Source: Sipunculus nudus
Taxonomy: Eukaryota > Annelida > Sipuncula > Golfingiida > Sipunculidae
Direction: 5' to 3'
NCBI GenBank assembly: GCA_026874595.1
Contig: CM049318.1
Location: 60,672,250 to 60,736,249 of the forward strand
DNA: 64,000 bases
In this document: positions 33,977 to 46,500 of the stretch, piece after piece
Layout: every line of letters starts with the position of its first letter
Numbering within the stretch: the first letter of the stretch is position 1
Position numbers and translations under genes: made by a program
Notes under the pieces: generated by a model
Seen by the model: only the letters and a program-made list of their open reading frames with translations
The model's database searches: none
What the model was told of the DNA's origin: nothing

Positions 33977-35161
33977 TTGTGTTTTTACCATTGGCCTTGT
34001 TTCAAGGGGGGGGGGGGGGCAGGGAAGAATGTCCCTCAGAGTAACTTTTGTCCCCCTCCTAACATTTTATAAAACAAGATTAAACAAAAACATTTTAATT
34101 TTACCGTCAATCAATTTATAATTTTGTCATATTTTCCTCAGAAATATTTCCTTTATGCAGATCTTATCGACAAATTTAGGATACAAATTTAATGAACTGT
34201 TCCTAGGGCGTTACCCTATAACCCTCAAAAATATAATAAAAATCCATCAGTGTGTTTAAGTAAAATTGCCAACAGATAAAACCACCAATATTTTAACAAC
34301 TAAATAAAAAAAATGACGCAAGCATCTTAATACCTCGGTATGATAAAGGATGTATTTAAAGGAGGGAGCTCCGTCTTGGACAAGATGATGGCGTACCTGG
34401 TACTTGGGGTGACGATACGCTCGGCTTGTCGTGACCCTATACATGCAGCGTACAGTGACCATGCTTTGTTCTCCCTCGGGTTTTACCATTATAAAAGATG
34501 TCACGTATCTGGTCTCATCCCATACTATATATGAATCATATGACCTCACTGGCGGCCCACTGGATGTCAATCAGTGAGGTGTTTCTCTCTCATCCTCTCT
34601 CTCTTCTCTCTCTCTGTCTTTCACACGCACACACAAACACACAGAGAAAATTATCGGTGGTTTCACACGTTCCCTGAGACTTTAAGAAATTATTGTCTTA
34701 AACATTACCCACAAAATGTAAACAGCAGCGATATATACATTTTAATTATAATATACTTACTGTATTATATATGGTGTTGTACAGAAGAAATTGGGATTTC
34801 AAGCACAGCTTCCCATATATGAAGTGTCCGAAGTGATGCCTAGTGTGACTCTAAAGGGGGATGTCATTCCCATTTATTTTAACATAAATCCTAAGAAATT
34901 TTAAACAATTTCGTGAAGAGGCTATCACAGTGTCATCTATCAAAATCGAACTACATAAACTACGCAAGAACGGGTAATATGCTAGTAAATCTCAACGGCA
35001 AAGATGAAGCCATTGAGACTGTATCAATGGGAGCAATGAAACTGAAGCATCCAGAAATTTCTTCTTTTTAGGGTTAGAAATCTGTTTTCGCGTCTGTTTT
35101 TTTTATCATTGTTTTCTCTTAGGTTATAATTTCGAATAATAAAATCACAGGGATGATTATA

Positions 35162-35186
35162 TATAAATAAATAAATAAATAAATAA

Positions 35187-35234
<48 letters not shown>
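35162..35234. repeat. (AAAT)n then (TA)n microsatellite
   Basis: ATAAATAAATAAAT units merging into a long TA run, directly followed by GCCATCTGGTGGA. Confidence 0.95.
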
Positions 35235-35236
<2 letters not shown>

Positions 35237-35566
35237 GGAGCCATCTGGTGGACATACGAATAAAATATTATTGAAACACTTAATCCAATAGCTCATTAAA
35301 AAAAATCTTCCTCTTACCTAGTATCCAAAGTAGCAAACGCTTTCAATTAATTTATTTTTTAATCATTTTAAAATATATAAAAAAATGAATAAACATTTCC
35401 TCAATATATGAACACTTTCTATGAAATCTGTATACGGGGAATAAAACTGAAAAGTATCAATGGGCCTAAAGTGAAAGTAAAACAACTTTCTCAAACATAA
35501 AGTGAAAGAATGCTACTTTACACTGAATTAACATCATTTTAACTCGTTGCCTACGAAGTAATATTT

Positions 35567-35773
35567 ACCACCGCAAAGGTAGGTAATACTTTTACTCATG
35601 TCTGTGTGTCTGTTTGAAGGATTATGCAAAAACTGTCTGATTTCCTGAAACTTTGTGGAGGCATGGGGCAAAGAAGTAACCATTAAATCTTTATGTAGGT
35701 TCGAATACCGGTCGGATTCAGTTGGAGAATAATACCTTAGCGGGGGTAGGCGCTCTGATCAGTGCCAATTTAG
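35567..35773. mobile_element. Diverged MITE of the widespread CCGCNAAGGT family
   Basis: The left end TACCACCGCAAAGGTA and right end TACCTTAGCGGGGGTAGG are inverted repeats. The interior CATGTCTGTGTGTCTGTTTG, GGATTATGCAAAAACT, CCTGAAACTTTGTGGAGGCA and GCGCTCTGATCAGTGCC matches a repeat type I know from many animal genomes. Non-coding. Confidence 0.55.
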
Positions 35774-37002
35774 TGGTTTTTTTTTATCAAATAAGCGAAT
35801 AACCGGGGAATCTCAGCCAATAACATTTAACGACAGGCGAAAAATGGAGTAAGTCTTGAAACTGGACAAGATATATAATTCAGAGATACACAAACATACT
35901 ATGCATGCATCGTAGTGGGGATTCCCCTTATTGAGCAAACCAAATATTGATTATAAAGTAGTCAGAGACTACAACCTTCGCAAGGACAATAAAATAACTT
36001 TGGTGTGTACACAGCTCTGCAGAAAATGTGTGTCACTCTTATGTTGGAACACAGGTTTCTTTGTGTGAATAATTTTTTTTTTATATAAAAATTCCGTTCT
36101 TTACTGACAGATGAACCAACAAAATACCAAGGAGAAAAAGATGATACCTCGCCACCCCCTGGAGGTATAATGAGCAGTATGTCTGTGCATCTCGTGAAGT
36201 GGGTCATCCAGGTTTGTTAAAAAAAGAAGCAAATATTACATAAGTAAAATCAAATCTCTTTTAATGATATCGCGCTTGAACAGTCTTTCGAAGCTTTATG
36301 ACCTCTGTGATCCTATTAATTTGGATTCATTTGTCGCGGTATTTTTACAGCTATAAAAAAAAACCTGATCAATATTTAAAATTTATAACAACAGGAAAAA
36401 TATATATAAAATATTAAGCTTGCAGCATATGGGTCTGGCAATAAGTACGTCATAATATGACGTCAAAGCAATCAGACTCTACGTGACTTTTTAAATGAAG
36501 AATTCTAAATTGATATGTGGTTTCTTGCTCCTGAATTTGTGCAGGCATGCATGCAACCACCTAAGAACTCGAGACTCAAGGATGTAATCTAGAAACCTTT
36601 CAGTGTATTTTCAATATGACTTAGCTCTGCTGCTCAATAAAATACGCTTACCCCAAGTATTATGTTTATGATGTTATAAAACCTGACCAAACCAAGCAAG
36701 AGGTGACGTCATGGTATATATCCCGGTACATCAACATTATAGTTACTAAGAATCCATTGAAGACCCCCACACGAAAATTTAGCCTGTTCACGGTTCATTT
36801 ATGTTTCATTTGCGCAGTGCCTGAACGATAGGAATTCCAAGATGATCCTACAGCCATATAATAAATAAAAACTTTCAAAAGAGCCCCATACCTGAGGTAT
36901 TAACAGATGTTTTAAAGGGAATGTTAATAAAGTCTCCTGTCATAAAAGAGCCGTGCATGTCCTACCTAATGTTCAGATACGCTTCATCGTATATATCCAT
37001 TA

Positions 37003-37309
37003 GGCAAAAAAAAAAGGTTTGGCTCTTAGGCACTTTTTTTCGGAAATCAGTGCGCGAGGGCAATTTTTGTTTTACCCTTTTTTCGTATGTTTCGATTAAA
37101 ATGTCATAGGATCAGGGAAAAAGCATGATAATAACAGAATTGTTTGCTAAACAGGTATAAGCATTTATATTATTTTATCTTCTTGAAAGAATTTCCGAGC
37201 GGCTGGTGCTCACAATTGGTAATTTCTATTGAAAATAGAATTTTTTTTAAATGCAGGGGGTTAACATTGACGCGCGCGGTGCCTGATATCCCTACCTTTT
37301 TGTTTGGCC
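37003..37309. mobile_element. PIF/Harbinger-like MITE, copy 2
   Basis: Same family as the element at 954-1288, collinear over its whole length (for example CGTATGTTTCGAT, GATAATAACAGA, TTATCTTCTTGAAAGAA). The termini GGCAAAAA and TTTGGCC are flanked by TTA on both sides (37000-37002 and 37310-37312). The inverted repeats are more diverged than in copy 1, so this copy is probably older. Intergenic. Confidence 0.7.
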
Positions 37310-37312
37310 TTA

Positions 37313-39744
37313 GATGGCGTCCCAGTCGGAGGTCGAACGCTTACATCCCCGAAGTTAGCAATTAAGGTCTGTCAGCTCATTAATAATTCATTACGCAACA
37401 GTTAGCATTTTACTGAAGAGGACATGAGTATTTTTGAGTGATCTTACATCAGATTTATTATTAGTGGTCTAATCTCAGGTATTCTGAGATAGGGATGCAT
37501 GGGCTCATCAGTTTAAACATTACCCCCGCAAAAGAACGAAATGGGACAAAAGCTACCTTGAGAAAAAAATATTGTTGAGTTCAAACATATGCAAACTAAA
37601 ACCTCACTTATGTGAATATATTAGGGCATTTACACACATGCTACAATATGGACTATTTAATTCAGACAGTTTGTGAGACTGACATACGCCAGTAGGACTT
37701 CCGTTATTTTGCTATTTTGGAGAACTGAAACAATGTATAGCAGGAACTCGTTCATCTAGACATCTTGGAGGAACTGACACATAATATAGGAGGACCTGGT
37801 TTATCCGGACATCAAGGGGAAACTGAAACACATTATACATTAGGATCGTGTCTGTCCGATCATCTTGGGCACTGACACAAATTTACAAATGCTGAAGTGG
37901 GCCTTTGTTTATCTAGATATTATGGGGAGCTGGCACATATAATGATATATTACTACTGCAGCGCTTCGGTTTTCTGAGCATCTTATGGCACTGACACAGA
38001 TATATTACATTAATAACTCGGTTATGCAGACGTTTTGCTGAACTGACACAAGCTGTCAAGTTGACCTTGCTCGTTTTCTGTGCGAGACGACATGTTACGC
38101 TGAATTATTTTAAAAGGAAAAAATGCTCTTGATTCAATTTTTATTACATGTATATCATTGCTCATTTTCTTCATCATTCTCAATCTGCAAGTATTCATGC
38201 ATACTTTACATTCATATTCAATGTCCCTGCATTCCGATTTTACCCAAAGACAGTGAACGGAAAGAGAATGACATGAACATGTTTACAGGGTTTGCTTAGC
38301 GCAGGAGCGTTCACTCTAAGTCTATGACTGTTAAACACGTTGACATATTACATATTAACAAAATTAAATTATCTAAAGTATAAGCATCTCAAGTTAATAT
38401 ATGAATGTATTCATGAATAATATACACATGTACAAACGGACAAATAGATAACTGGACGGTCTGTATTTGAACAATACGATATATCAATTTTGATTCAATG
38501 CAAAGTGCTATTCACCAAAAATAGGGATTTTGTGACTTTAATTGGTCCCAAAAGGAGACCGGTTAACATATACAATAATGAAAAGTAGAGGTATGGTAAA
38601 ATTAAAATGATAATATATTTTTTAGTTGCCTTTAGAGTGCAGGGCTCGATATTAACCCTCGTCTAGACGCCCGATGCGAATAAACCTACCGCCAGGAAGA
38701 GATTTCCTTTTGTCTTAACTCGTCCTGCGGTCGAACCATCTACATGTATATAATGAAAAATACCCTATAAAATAACTAATAAGCATTAATGCAATCAAAA
38801 GATTTTGGGCCTCAAATAAGTGATGAAGCAGAACAGGCTCCGTAAATGATTCAAGCTGTGTTTAAATTATTTGCGTTATGTAAATGAAAGATAAAATACG
38901 TTTTAAGGAATATTGATTTTCCTGCGAGGTCAAGTGACTTTATGGCTTTTTTTGCTGCCATGCCAAGCCCTCGAGAATGTTAAAAATCACGAGGTTATAT
39001 ACTTGTTCTATCTAAGGCGGCTGTGACGAATGACCCATATTAAGCATGAATTCACTCAAACCTGTCAGTAAGGCTGGACTATTAATTTTTTTTGGTTTAC
39101 GAACACTTTAGGGAGCAGCTGAGGACAGATGGACGGAAGGGATATATCTAAACTCTAAAACAATTCTCCTCGATGTTTAATTACCAACCACTGAAACAAT
39201 AAATAAGGGCAAACGTAAATGGCAATTGTAAAACAAGAGGACCATTAGTCTTATGTCTCAGCTAAATTATCAAGTCAGCAATACCAACAACTGCAACCAA
39301 TGTAAATTTTCAGTTATGTATACTTGTACTATTTACGGACTGCATAACTGTATATAATCAGTCGAATGACAATAACTTTAAAATTTCGTTTTTATATACA
39401 TAATTTGTTATGGTACTTTCAAATATAAAGGTTCGTAAACCAAAAAATTATTAAAAAAGTCTGGTCGCAGTACCAGTACGTTCGCTCTGGTAAAGCTGCT
39501 AATTATCAAAGGCGAGGCAGAGTTTGGTTTGTATCAGGAACACGCTCTTAACTATTTTTACTGCATCAATGACATAATCTTACTGACTGTTAGCTAGTGT
39601 AACTAATTAGCTCTCCAACCATGTGAACAAATGGGTCTCCATGGCTGTAAGGTCATAGGGATGTTACTGTCTCCCTGTACACTCATGAGTCTACAACTGT
39701 TACCACAGACTTGATTGCGATTTCCTATACAAATCTAATCCAAA
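37313..39744. other. 3' flank of the NWD-like gene
   Basis: No gene recognised. Includes the region where the NWD 3' UTR should end. A minus-strand AATAAA equivalent (TTTATT on plus) is at about 38139-38144, some 1.6 kb past the stop; the true cleavage site cannot be chosen by eye. A short run at 37730-38060 has loosely repeated phrases (GAACTGACACA, CATCTTGG) suggestive of an old tandem repeat. Confidence 0.45.
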
Positions 39745-42700
39745 TTATTGAATAATACACGCCCTTGACTTCTGTGCGGTTTTGGCCTTTGCAACAAATC
39801 TAGCTACCTGCATGGCTGCGCCCAGCCTTGTGCTGTTTTCACTGGCTACACCGTTTGCTTTAGAGGCTAGACCAGCCCCTGGATAGAGACTGCTTTGTCT
39901 GCTAGGAAGCATAGACAGGAACTCCTTACTGGATTCTGATTTGGGATCTGCAATGGTCAGAGTTACTACACTACCATCAACGGCACCCAGAATGATTGAG
40001 GCGCCACCTTGTGTGCTCGCCATTGCTTTGATTTCAGCATGTGCCTTAAAATCCGCAATCTTGGTCCCATCCGACACCCTGAAGACCCGGATAGACCGAT
40101 GGCCAGAGTGATAGTAAACCACATTTCTGTCATTCTTCGTAAACAGCACATTATTACTGAATACACCTTCTGCAATTTTTGGGATCAATGTATGTGCAAC
40201 TTTCCCGGTTTTCAGGTCCAGCAGTTCGAGTCCCCCTCTTGCTGGGGCGTACAAACCAAGTTTACCATTCTGCGTGCACTGGCCGTTCCACTTTGGTATA
40301 GAACGCACGAAACATTTTTTCTTTACATCCCATAGATTGCCCTTATCAGGATCTATCAGAGCAACGTAAGTGGCCTCATTGGGCATTGCAACAATGAAGT
40401 TATATTCCTTGAAACCAGTGTATTTGGGTGTCATCTCGTACATAAATGTACCAGTTTTGGCATGGTATAGGCTCAAAGTGTCATGGTTTTTCCCGGCAGT
40501 TGGTACCACGAGGAACAGGTTATCACTCGTCACAACCGCGTCTTTGAACTTTTTGAACGTGAAATCAAACTCGTAGATCTGTTCTCCTGAGGGGACAGCC
40601 CGACATACACACTTCCCCTTGTTGACAGCGGTCTTTGACAGAACTAGGCACTTGTTATCCTCGTCTGTCAGGAAGAGCTGCAGAACGTCAGTCTGAGGTT
40701 GAGAACACAACGCTTTTGTTTGATCCACATCCCATATAACAATACACCCGGATTCGGCACTGACCACATGCTTGGCATTAGCAGTGATCACCGAGTGGCT
40801 CACGCGAGAGTTGTGGGATCCATTCGACAGCGTTTTAGTCAACTTCCCGTTTTCGAGATTCCAGATACCGACACAGTTTCTCGTGGTTGTTGCACCGATG
40901 TAGGCGTTCGCAGCTAAACTGATCGACTCTATTGGTTTCTCGTGGCGGTCTATGGAATGAACATCCTCCAGTATGTTGTCGAAATTCCACACTTTGATTG
41001 TTTTGTCAATGGAGGCTGATATTATTTTATTGGTTCCACTTGAGTGGACTGATTCCAGGGTGATGATTCGCCCGAAATGGGCGTCTAATGTTTTCACCAG
41101 ATTTCCAGCCTTTGTGTCCCATACATACAGATTTTTCCTGACCGCGGCTACTAGGAATTCACCATTTTTGCTAAAAGTCATGAGACCTGTCAGTTGGTTT
41201 TTCGTAGGTATATTCCTGATACCAGTTGGGAGTTTGAGGTACAGCATTTTGTCACTGCGTAGGTCCCATAGTTTATAGCCAAGAGACACGGTTGCTACCA
41301 AGTAGTTCTCATCTGGTGACAGTGACATTGAAAACACTTTGTCTATGTTGTCACCTAAAGTCCTGTCATACTTCCACGCTTCTTCGTGCTTTTTATATAC
41401 GGCTACAGCATTGTCACTGATGGCAATACAGGCACACAACATGTCCCGAGCCTGATTGATCGCGATAGCACTGTGAAAGTCAAATGAATCTGTGTTCCCG
41501 TTCTGTACCTCTAACGTCATGTCGTCATCGTCCTCCTCCCCACTCTTCCACACCAAATACCTGACGTCAGCCTCGTTTTGGGATCCCAGTTGCAGGTTGA
41601 TCAGAGCAATATTGATCTTGCTCACGTGTTCTTTGCTCACAAACTCTCCTGAGATAGTGTACAGATACCACTCGTGCATAGTCCACACGACGAAGTGTGT
41701 GTTGTTCACCGTGGTTCCGGTGATATCACCCTTTTCCACAGGCTTCTGTAAGACTTTGAAGTCCCCAGTCATTATAGAACACACGATGACTTGGTTGTTA
41801 TTGGTGTAACTTATCGCATGCTTGTCGTCTGGAGAAATGGTTAGGTTCTGCATTATTCCTTGCACCCCGGGGGTGATCTCTCTGAACACATCCCCTGTTG
41901 ATAGATCCCATATGATGAAGAGATTAGAGACTGATACAAGGTACCTGGCATCTGATGTGACCCTTACCCCGAAAGGGGCGAAAGGATGGCCTTCCAGGGA
42001 GTTTTGCAAGGGTCCGCCGGGCGTGTGGAGACAGTGGTACGACGGAACCAAAGCGCAGTCACTTATACCAAAAGAGTCGCATTGTTTTATGAGTTCTCTA
42101 ATGGTCAGGTGGGTGTGGAAATAAGGAAGCAACCTTCCGACGATCTGAGGACCCAGCATATCAGGATGGTGTGTCAGCACCGAGGCCGACAATCGCAGCG
42201 CATCCGCGAGGAGCTTCACATCCTTGTCAAAGTGATGCTGGAGGGCGTCCTCAAAGTCAGACAGCAGAGACTGAAGGGGCATGCAGCTGAGTTTTGCATG
42301 GAGGAATCTATAATTGAACAAAACTTCCTTATACAGGTCCTCAAACCGCCTGGACCTGACAAGATGGAAGGGAAGCTCACTCAATTTCCGGAGGTTGAAT
42401 CGAGTCACTTTGCCGTTCTCGTCTGTAAAGTAGTACGGTTGTTCGGGGACTTTTCTGTCGCTTTCGCCGCTTTTTTCTTCAAGAAAGAATCGCTGTCTCT
42501 GGAGTTCTGAGTACTCGAACGGTTTTGGTTTTCCACCCCATATTCCCAAAAAATAATCCGCAATATTACTGTGAATTTCAGCTTTGTAGTTCAAGTTCTT
42601 GAAGTAGCGCTCCTTTGACGCCTCAATGAACTGACGGTGATACCAGTTGATTACGTTAACGCCATCAGCCTCGCGTTCACTAAAATAATGTGGCAGGTCA

Positions 42701-43527
42701 CTTCTGATGCGTGTCCATAACAAAGGCGGGATGCGCCGCACGGGTGGAATGTGATACTGGTACACGTCATTGAGAACTTTCTCATCAATAGACAACAAGT
42801 CCTCAAGTTCTGCCTCACTCAAACCACTTTTAGCGGCCGTTACGTAACCAAGTGCATGGGACACTAGAATTTTTCCATGCTGGTTTTCAATCTGATCAAA
42901 GAGTTTGTAGATGCTATCGTGAATGTCAAAGGCAAGGGTTGTCATAGCAGGTTTGCTGTATGAGCGCCATCTACATATTTCATCAAAAACCAGTTTCACA
43001 AACAGTGGCAAGTTGCATTTGGAGATTGCATCCAAAACACACGCCCACTGGCCGTCCGTTACGGAGCGGCCCGCGTTGGTTAACCAGGATTTTAGAATTA
43101 CATTGCTCAGGTTTTCCCCAAGCGGTGTGACCTGGACGTAGTTCTCTTCTGGTTCGATCATGCGCCTGAGTGTGTTCAGAATGTTGTAATAGTTCGGAAG
43201 TGTGGATACCACAATTTTGACATTTGGCGGGAGTGAGACTGGTAACCATGCCAACTGGTGAGCACCATCTGCAGCCGACAACTGGTCCAGTGAATCCAGG
43301 AAGAGCACCAGGGGTCGCTCTGGCGTGGCTACAGTCAGTAGCTTTTTGAAGTGCTGGGTAAGGGGCGAGAGCTCATCCGGGATTTGGTCAAGTGGCTGGT
43401 CGTAGTTCCTGGAGATCTGCTGACAGAGGCTGGTTAACATGGGTACGATGCTGGACGAGTCAGGCGAGGTGCCCAGGAACCGCAGCACCATGACCGGGGA
43501 GCACGTATCTGGGAGCCATACAGGTAT
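39745..43527 (-). CDS. NWD-like gene last exon: NACHT core, winged helix, WD40 repeats, stop
   Basis: 3,783 nt in one open frame ending at TAA (39747-39745); acceptor TTTTTATCTTCAG. It starts IPVWLPDTCSPVMVLRFLGT, completing the NACHT domain with Walker B LFLDSLDQL and a sensor-like ISTLP-type strand (KIVVSTLP). Helical repeats follow, then WD40 units seen as FIIWDLSTGD, YKLWDLRSDK, LYVWDTKAGN, IKVWNFDNI, VGIWNLENGK, CIVIWDVDQT, GNLWDVKKK and IRVFRVSDGT. The C-terminus is basic (AKAKTAQKSRA) and ends in CIIQ, a CaaX-type sequence. No frameshift or internal stop was seen. That the whole WD40 region is intronless is notable but not unknown in this family. Confidence 0.95.
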   Translation of the reverse strand: MPVWLPDTCSPVMVLRFLGTSPDSSSIVPMLTSLCQQISRNYDQPLDQIPDELSPLTQHFKKLLTVATPERPLVLFLDSLDQLSAADGAHQLAWLPVSLPPNVKIVVSTLPNYYNILNTLRRMIEPEENYVQVTPLGENLSNVILKSWLTNAGRSVTDGQWACVLDAISKCNLPLFVKLVFDEICRWRSYSKPAMTTLAFDIHDSIYKLFDQIENQHGKILVSHALGYVTAAKSGLSEAELEDLLSIDEKVLNDVYQYHIPPVRRIPPLLWTRIRSDLPHYFSEREADGVNVINWYHRQFIEASKERYFKNLNYKAEIHSNIADYFLGIWGGKPKPFEYSELQRQRFFLEEKSGESDRKVPEQPYYFTDENGKVTRFNLRKLSELPFHLVRSRRFEDLYKEVLFNYRFLHAKLSCMPLQSLLSDFEDALQHHFDKDVKLLADALRLSASVLTHHPDMLGPQIVGRLLPYFHTHLTIRELIKQCDSFGISDCALVPSYHCLHTPGGPLQNSLEGHPFAPFGVRVTSDARYLVSVSNLFIIWDLSTGDVFREITPGVQGIMQNLTISPDDKHAISYTNNNQVIVCSIMTGDFKVLQKPVEKGDITGTTVNNTHFVVWTMHEWYLYTISGEFVSKEHVSKINIALINLQLGSQNEADVRYLVWKSGEEDDDDMTLEVQNGNTDSFDFHSAIAINQARDMLCACIAISDNAVAVYKKHEEAWKYDRTLGDNIDKVFSMSLSPDENYLVATVSLGYKLWDLRSDKMLYLKLPTGIRNIPTKNQLTGLMTFSKNGEFLVAAVRKNLYVWDTKAGNLVKTLDAHFGRIITLESVHSSGTNKIISASIDKTIKVWNFDNILEDVHSIDRHEKPIESISLAANAYIGATTTRNCVGIWNLENGKLTKTLSNGSHNSRVSHSVITANAKHVVSAESGCIVIWDVDQTKALCSQPQTDVLQLFLTDEDNKCLVLSKTAVNKGKCVCRAVPSGEQIYEFDFTFKKFKDAVVTSDNLFLVVPTAGKNHDTLSLYHAKTGTFMYEMTPKYTGFKEYNFIVAMPNEATYVALIDPDKGNLWDVKKKCFVRSIPKWNGQCTQNGKLGLYAPARGGLELLDLKTGKVAHTLIPKIAEGVFSNNVLFTKNDRNVVYYHSGHRSIRVFRVSDGTKIADFKAHAEIKAMASTQGGASIILGAVDGSVVTLTIADPKSESSKEFLSMLPSRQSSLYPGAGLASKANGVASENSTRLGAAMQVARFVAKAKTAQKSRACIIQ

Positions 43528-46500
43528 CTGAAGATAAAAAAACAACATGCAGTTTGTACTGGACTTTTCCCACTACATCAGCGACATTTGCAACTGACAA
43601 TGACTGCTCGTGTCCGAGAAGCCATACAGGTGTCTAATAAAAAAAAACATGAGACATGGACTTTTCCTTCTTACCGGTCTGTTCGGATTCGTTATATCGA
43701 TCAGAATTTTTTCAAAACATATTTTTATATCTCAGATGATTAAACATCATCATTAATGGGGAAGTTTCTTTCCGAGTGTCTGGTTTCTCAAAACCTAAGA
43801 TGCTGGCTCATTGGACCAGACACAGCAGAGGTACTTAACGCACAATTCTAATAAAATCTCCAATTATAAGCAAATACTCATACTAAACTTATATCATAAC
43901 AAGAAAACCACAGTGTGTAATTCACCAAATCTGTTGCAGTATAGATTTCAAAATATTTTCAATCTATCATCTATCACTAGCAATTACCCGTGCTACGCAC
44001 GCTTTGGGGCGAGCAGTTAGTTCTGCTTTCAAATAGTCTTTCACTGTTGAATGTCTTGGTTGTACAACGGTGGTGTCAGAAAAAATACGGAAAATTACAC
44101 GAATCGCGTTACGCTATTAATATATAAATCCATTATATGTAAGGTGTTTTGAATAAAAATCTTATTAAAGCCCAAAGATTAACCGGTAAATTTTTCGTCG
44201 AAGCTGATATGATAAATGAAATCATTTTATATGAAAATACATTATGTTGATCACCGCTATTTAAAGTTGCCCTCCGAGCCCGTCCATCCGTCAGTAAAAG
44301 AAACCTGTTATCTTGCATGGTAGAACAGTATGGCTAAGATGTGATAACGGAAATTGCATTACCTTTACACTCACATGGTCGGTCAGTCCCGCTGCGCAAA
44401 CGTTCGTGGTAGCATTATGGTATGTGGTATATTTAATGGCTGTATATTTTTTTAATATCAGGCACTCCCAAAGACCATTCCTGTTTGAAAGCTGAGCCAG
44501 TGATTTCCAGTGAGACAGTCACTGCATTCGCTAGTATCTTTTTAAAGATTCCCTCTCTGAGAAGGGATCACCAATGGGGTTTATTCCGGCCAGTGAATGC
44601 GAATTGCACGAAAACCCTACATAGGGCCCCCGGAGAATGCCCCTTCCCGGCATCACACACTCTAGGGCCATTGTGTAACTAGGCCCGAAGATACAAAGAA
44701 ATGAGGCGCCTGCAGGGGACAAATACTTTGATTATCAATTATGCACGTAATACGCAAATATTGCAAATAAACCTGGATCGAATCTCTTCGGACAAACCCA
44801 AAGCATATGTATGTCGAAAATCAAGGCAATCCGTACAGTGGTATCTGGGGAGATACGGAAATCACAAAAATCGCCTTAAGCTATTAATATATAGATGAAT
44901 ATATTAAAATATAGAGGAAAAAAAGAGAAAATAATGCGACACTTACAATATCGTTCGGTCAGGCAGCATTGTTTTCATTATTTTTTTTTTCATATTTTGT
45001 TTTATGTTATTCGTAATTGTTCACCAATTATCGAAACTTACAAAAATATTTTTATATCCAGTGTCAGCCCAAATGTTATACAAAATCCGGTTGCCAGCCA
45101 TAACACAGATATGTTAAAGCAAAAAAGGGGTCCCTGTAAGCATAAAAAACAAGCACTTGGCAAAATAAGCATGTTATCTGGGCGAAAATAGATGTATTAC
45201 AGAGTTTCCCCCTTCCCTACTGTTCAGATTATACGTAGCACCAATAAAACTAGACACCCCAAGGAAAAACTTTGTGCGATGACCCTAGGGAGAGAAACGG
45301 TAACATTAGCTATAATCATGACCGGCAGGGTTTTGGATCTCAGCGGAGGAGCAGTGAGACTTTTCCCTCTCGGTCTCCACCAAAGATAGCGCTCAGTAAG
45401 CACAACCATTATCCCTCGCAAACGTATGCACCTTGGGCGTTCCTGGGTGTTTCGATCAAGTAAACAGGGTGATTAGGGGTGAATATACACCGACACCCGC
45501 ATATGTGGTAGTCACCAGGCCCGGGTAACACAAGAATACCTTTCTCGCACTCCCAAACCGAAATGGAATCCTGCAGATGTAGAGATGTTACTTTTTTTAG
45601 AAAAATATTATAAAAAAAGGAACGACAGGGAACGGAGTGACGCTGTAATGCTTCTATTATCGCACAAGATATTGTTATTGTGTCCAGTTCCTGTGGCATG
45701 AACACACTTTCACTGCGTGCACCTACCTGACTGTAAACTTTGGCCAGTAAGGACGTCTTTCCACAGCCGGACGCCCCCCACAGGACGAGTGGTAGGGTGG
45801 ATTCTCCCACCAAATATGCACTGATCTTCTTCACGACTTCCTCACGCCCCTGGAAGATCTTACAAAAGTTCCGACATGCGTGCAAATGCTGGAGTATTTC
45901 TCCATACACAGCGTCACTGCACATCTGTTTTGAGGCCTCAACCCCTTTGTCCACAAGCTCTAATATACGGCGGTGAAAGTTGTCACAAAATTCCTTGAGG
46001 TACTCAGCGTGTGTGTCCTTCTCTATCCCTTCCTTCCCGCTCCAGTCGACGCTGAAACGAGAGATGTTGGATTCTGGGATTTTCTGTGGTAGTTTTTCAT
46101 CCCGCAACGTAGCCAGGAGCTTCTGAGCTTCAAGATCCACGTTTCTGGCAGCCATGTCTATGAAGTTTCTGGCGAATCGTAAGGCGGTTGTGTTCATGTT
46201 GTTGATGTTCCTAATGTATGCCAGTGTGTGGTGCCGGGTGCCTTTAGCGGTCAATATACCCTTCGTCACCTCCCGTTCTGTGACTGCAATTGATAATAAT
46301 AATAATAATAATAATAATTGAAGCAATCAGAAACAACAATCTCCGACAGGATCCTAACAAATTTTTGTACACAAGTTACAACTCCGGGGTTGGATCACAG
46401 ATCAGCTCTAGTACAAAGACGACCCCTAATGCAAATGTACGGCCCTCGCCCTTAACAAGGCTAACGAAATTGTCCTATCGCACACTTGCAAAGATCCATT

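Noticed and set aside
41986-42510. 174-codon plus-strand open frame
   Set aside because: Lies wholly opposite the NWD last exon, whose domains are clear; composition is that of an antisense shadow.
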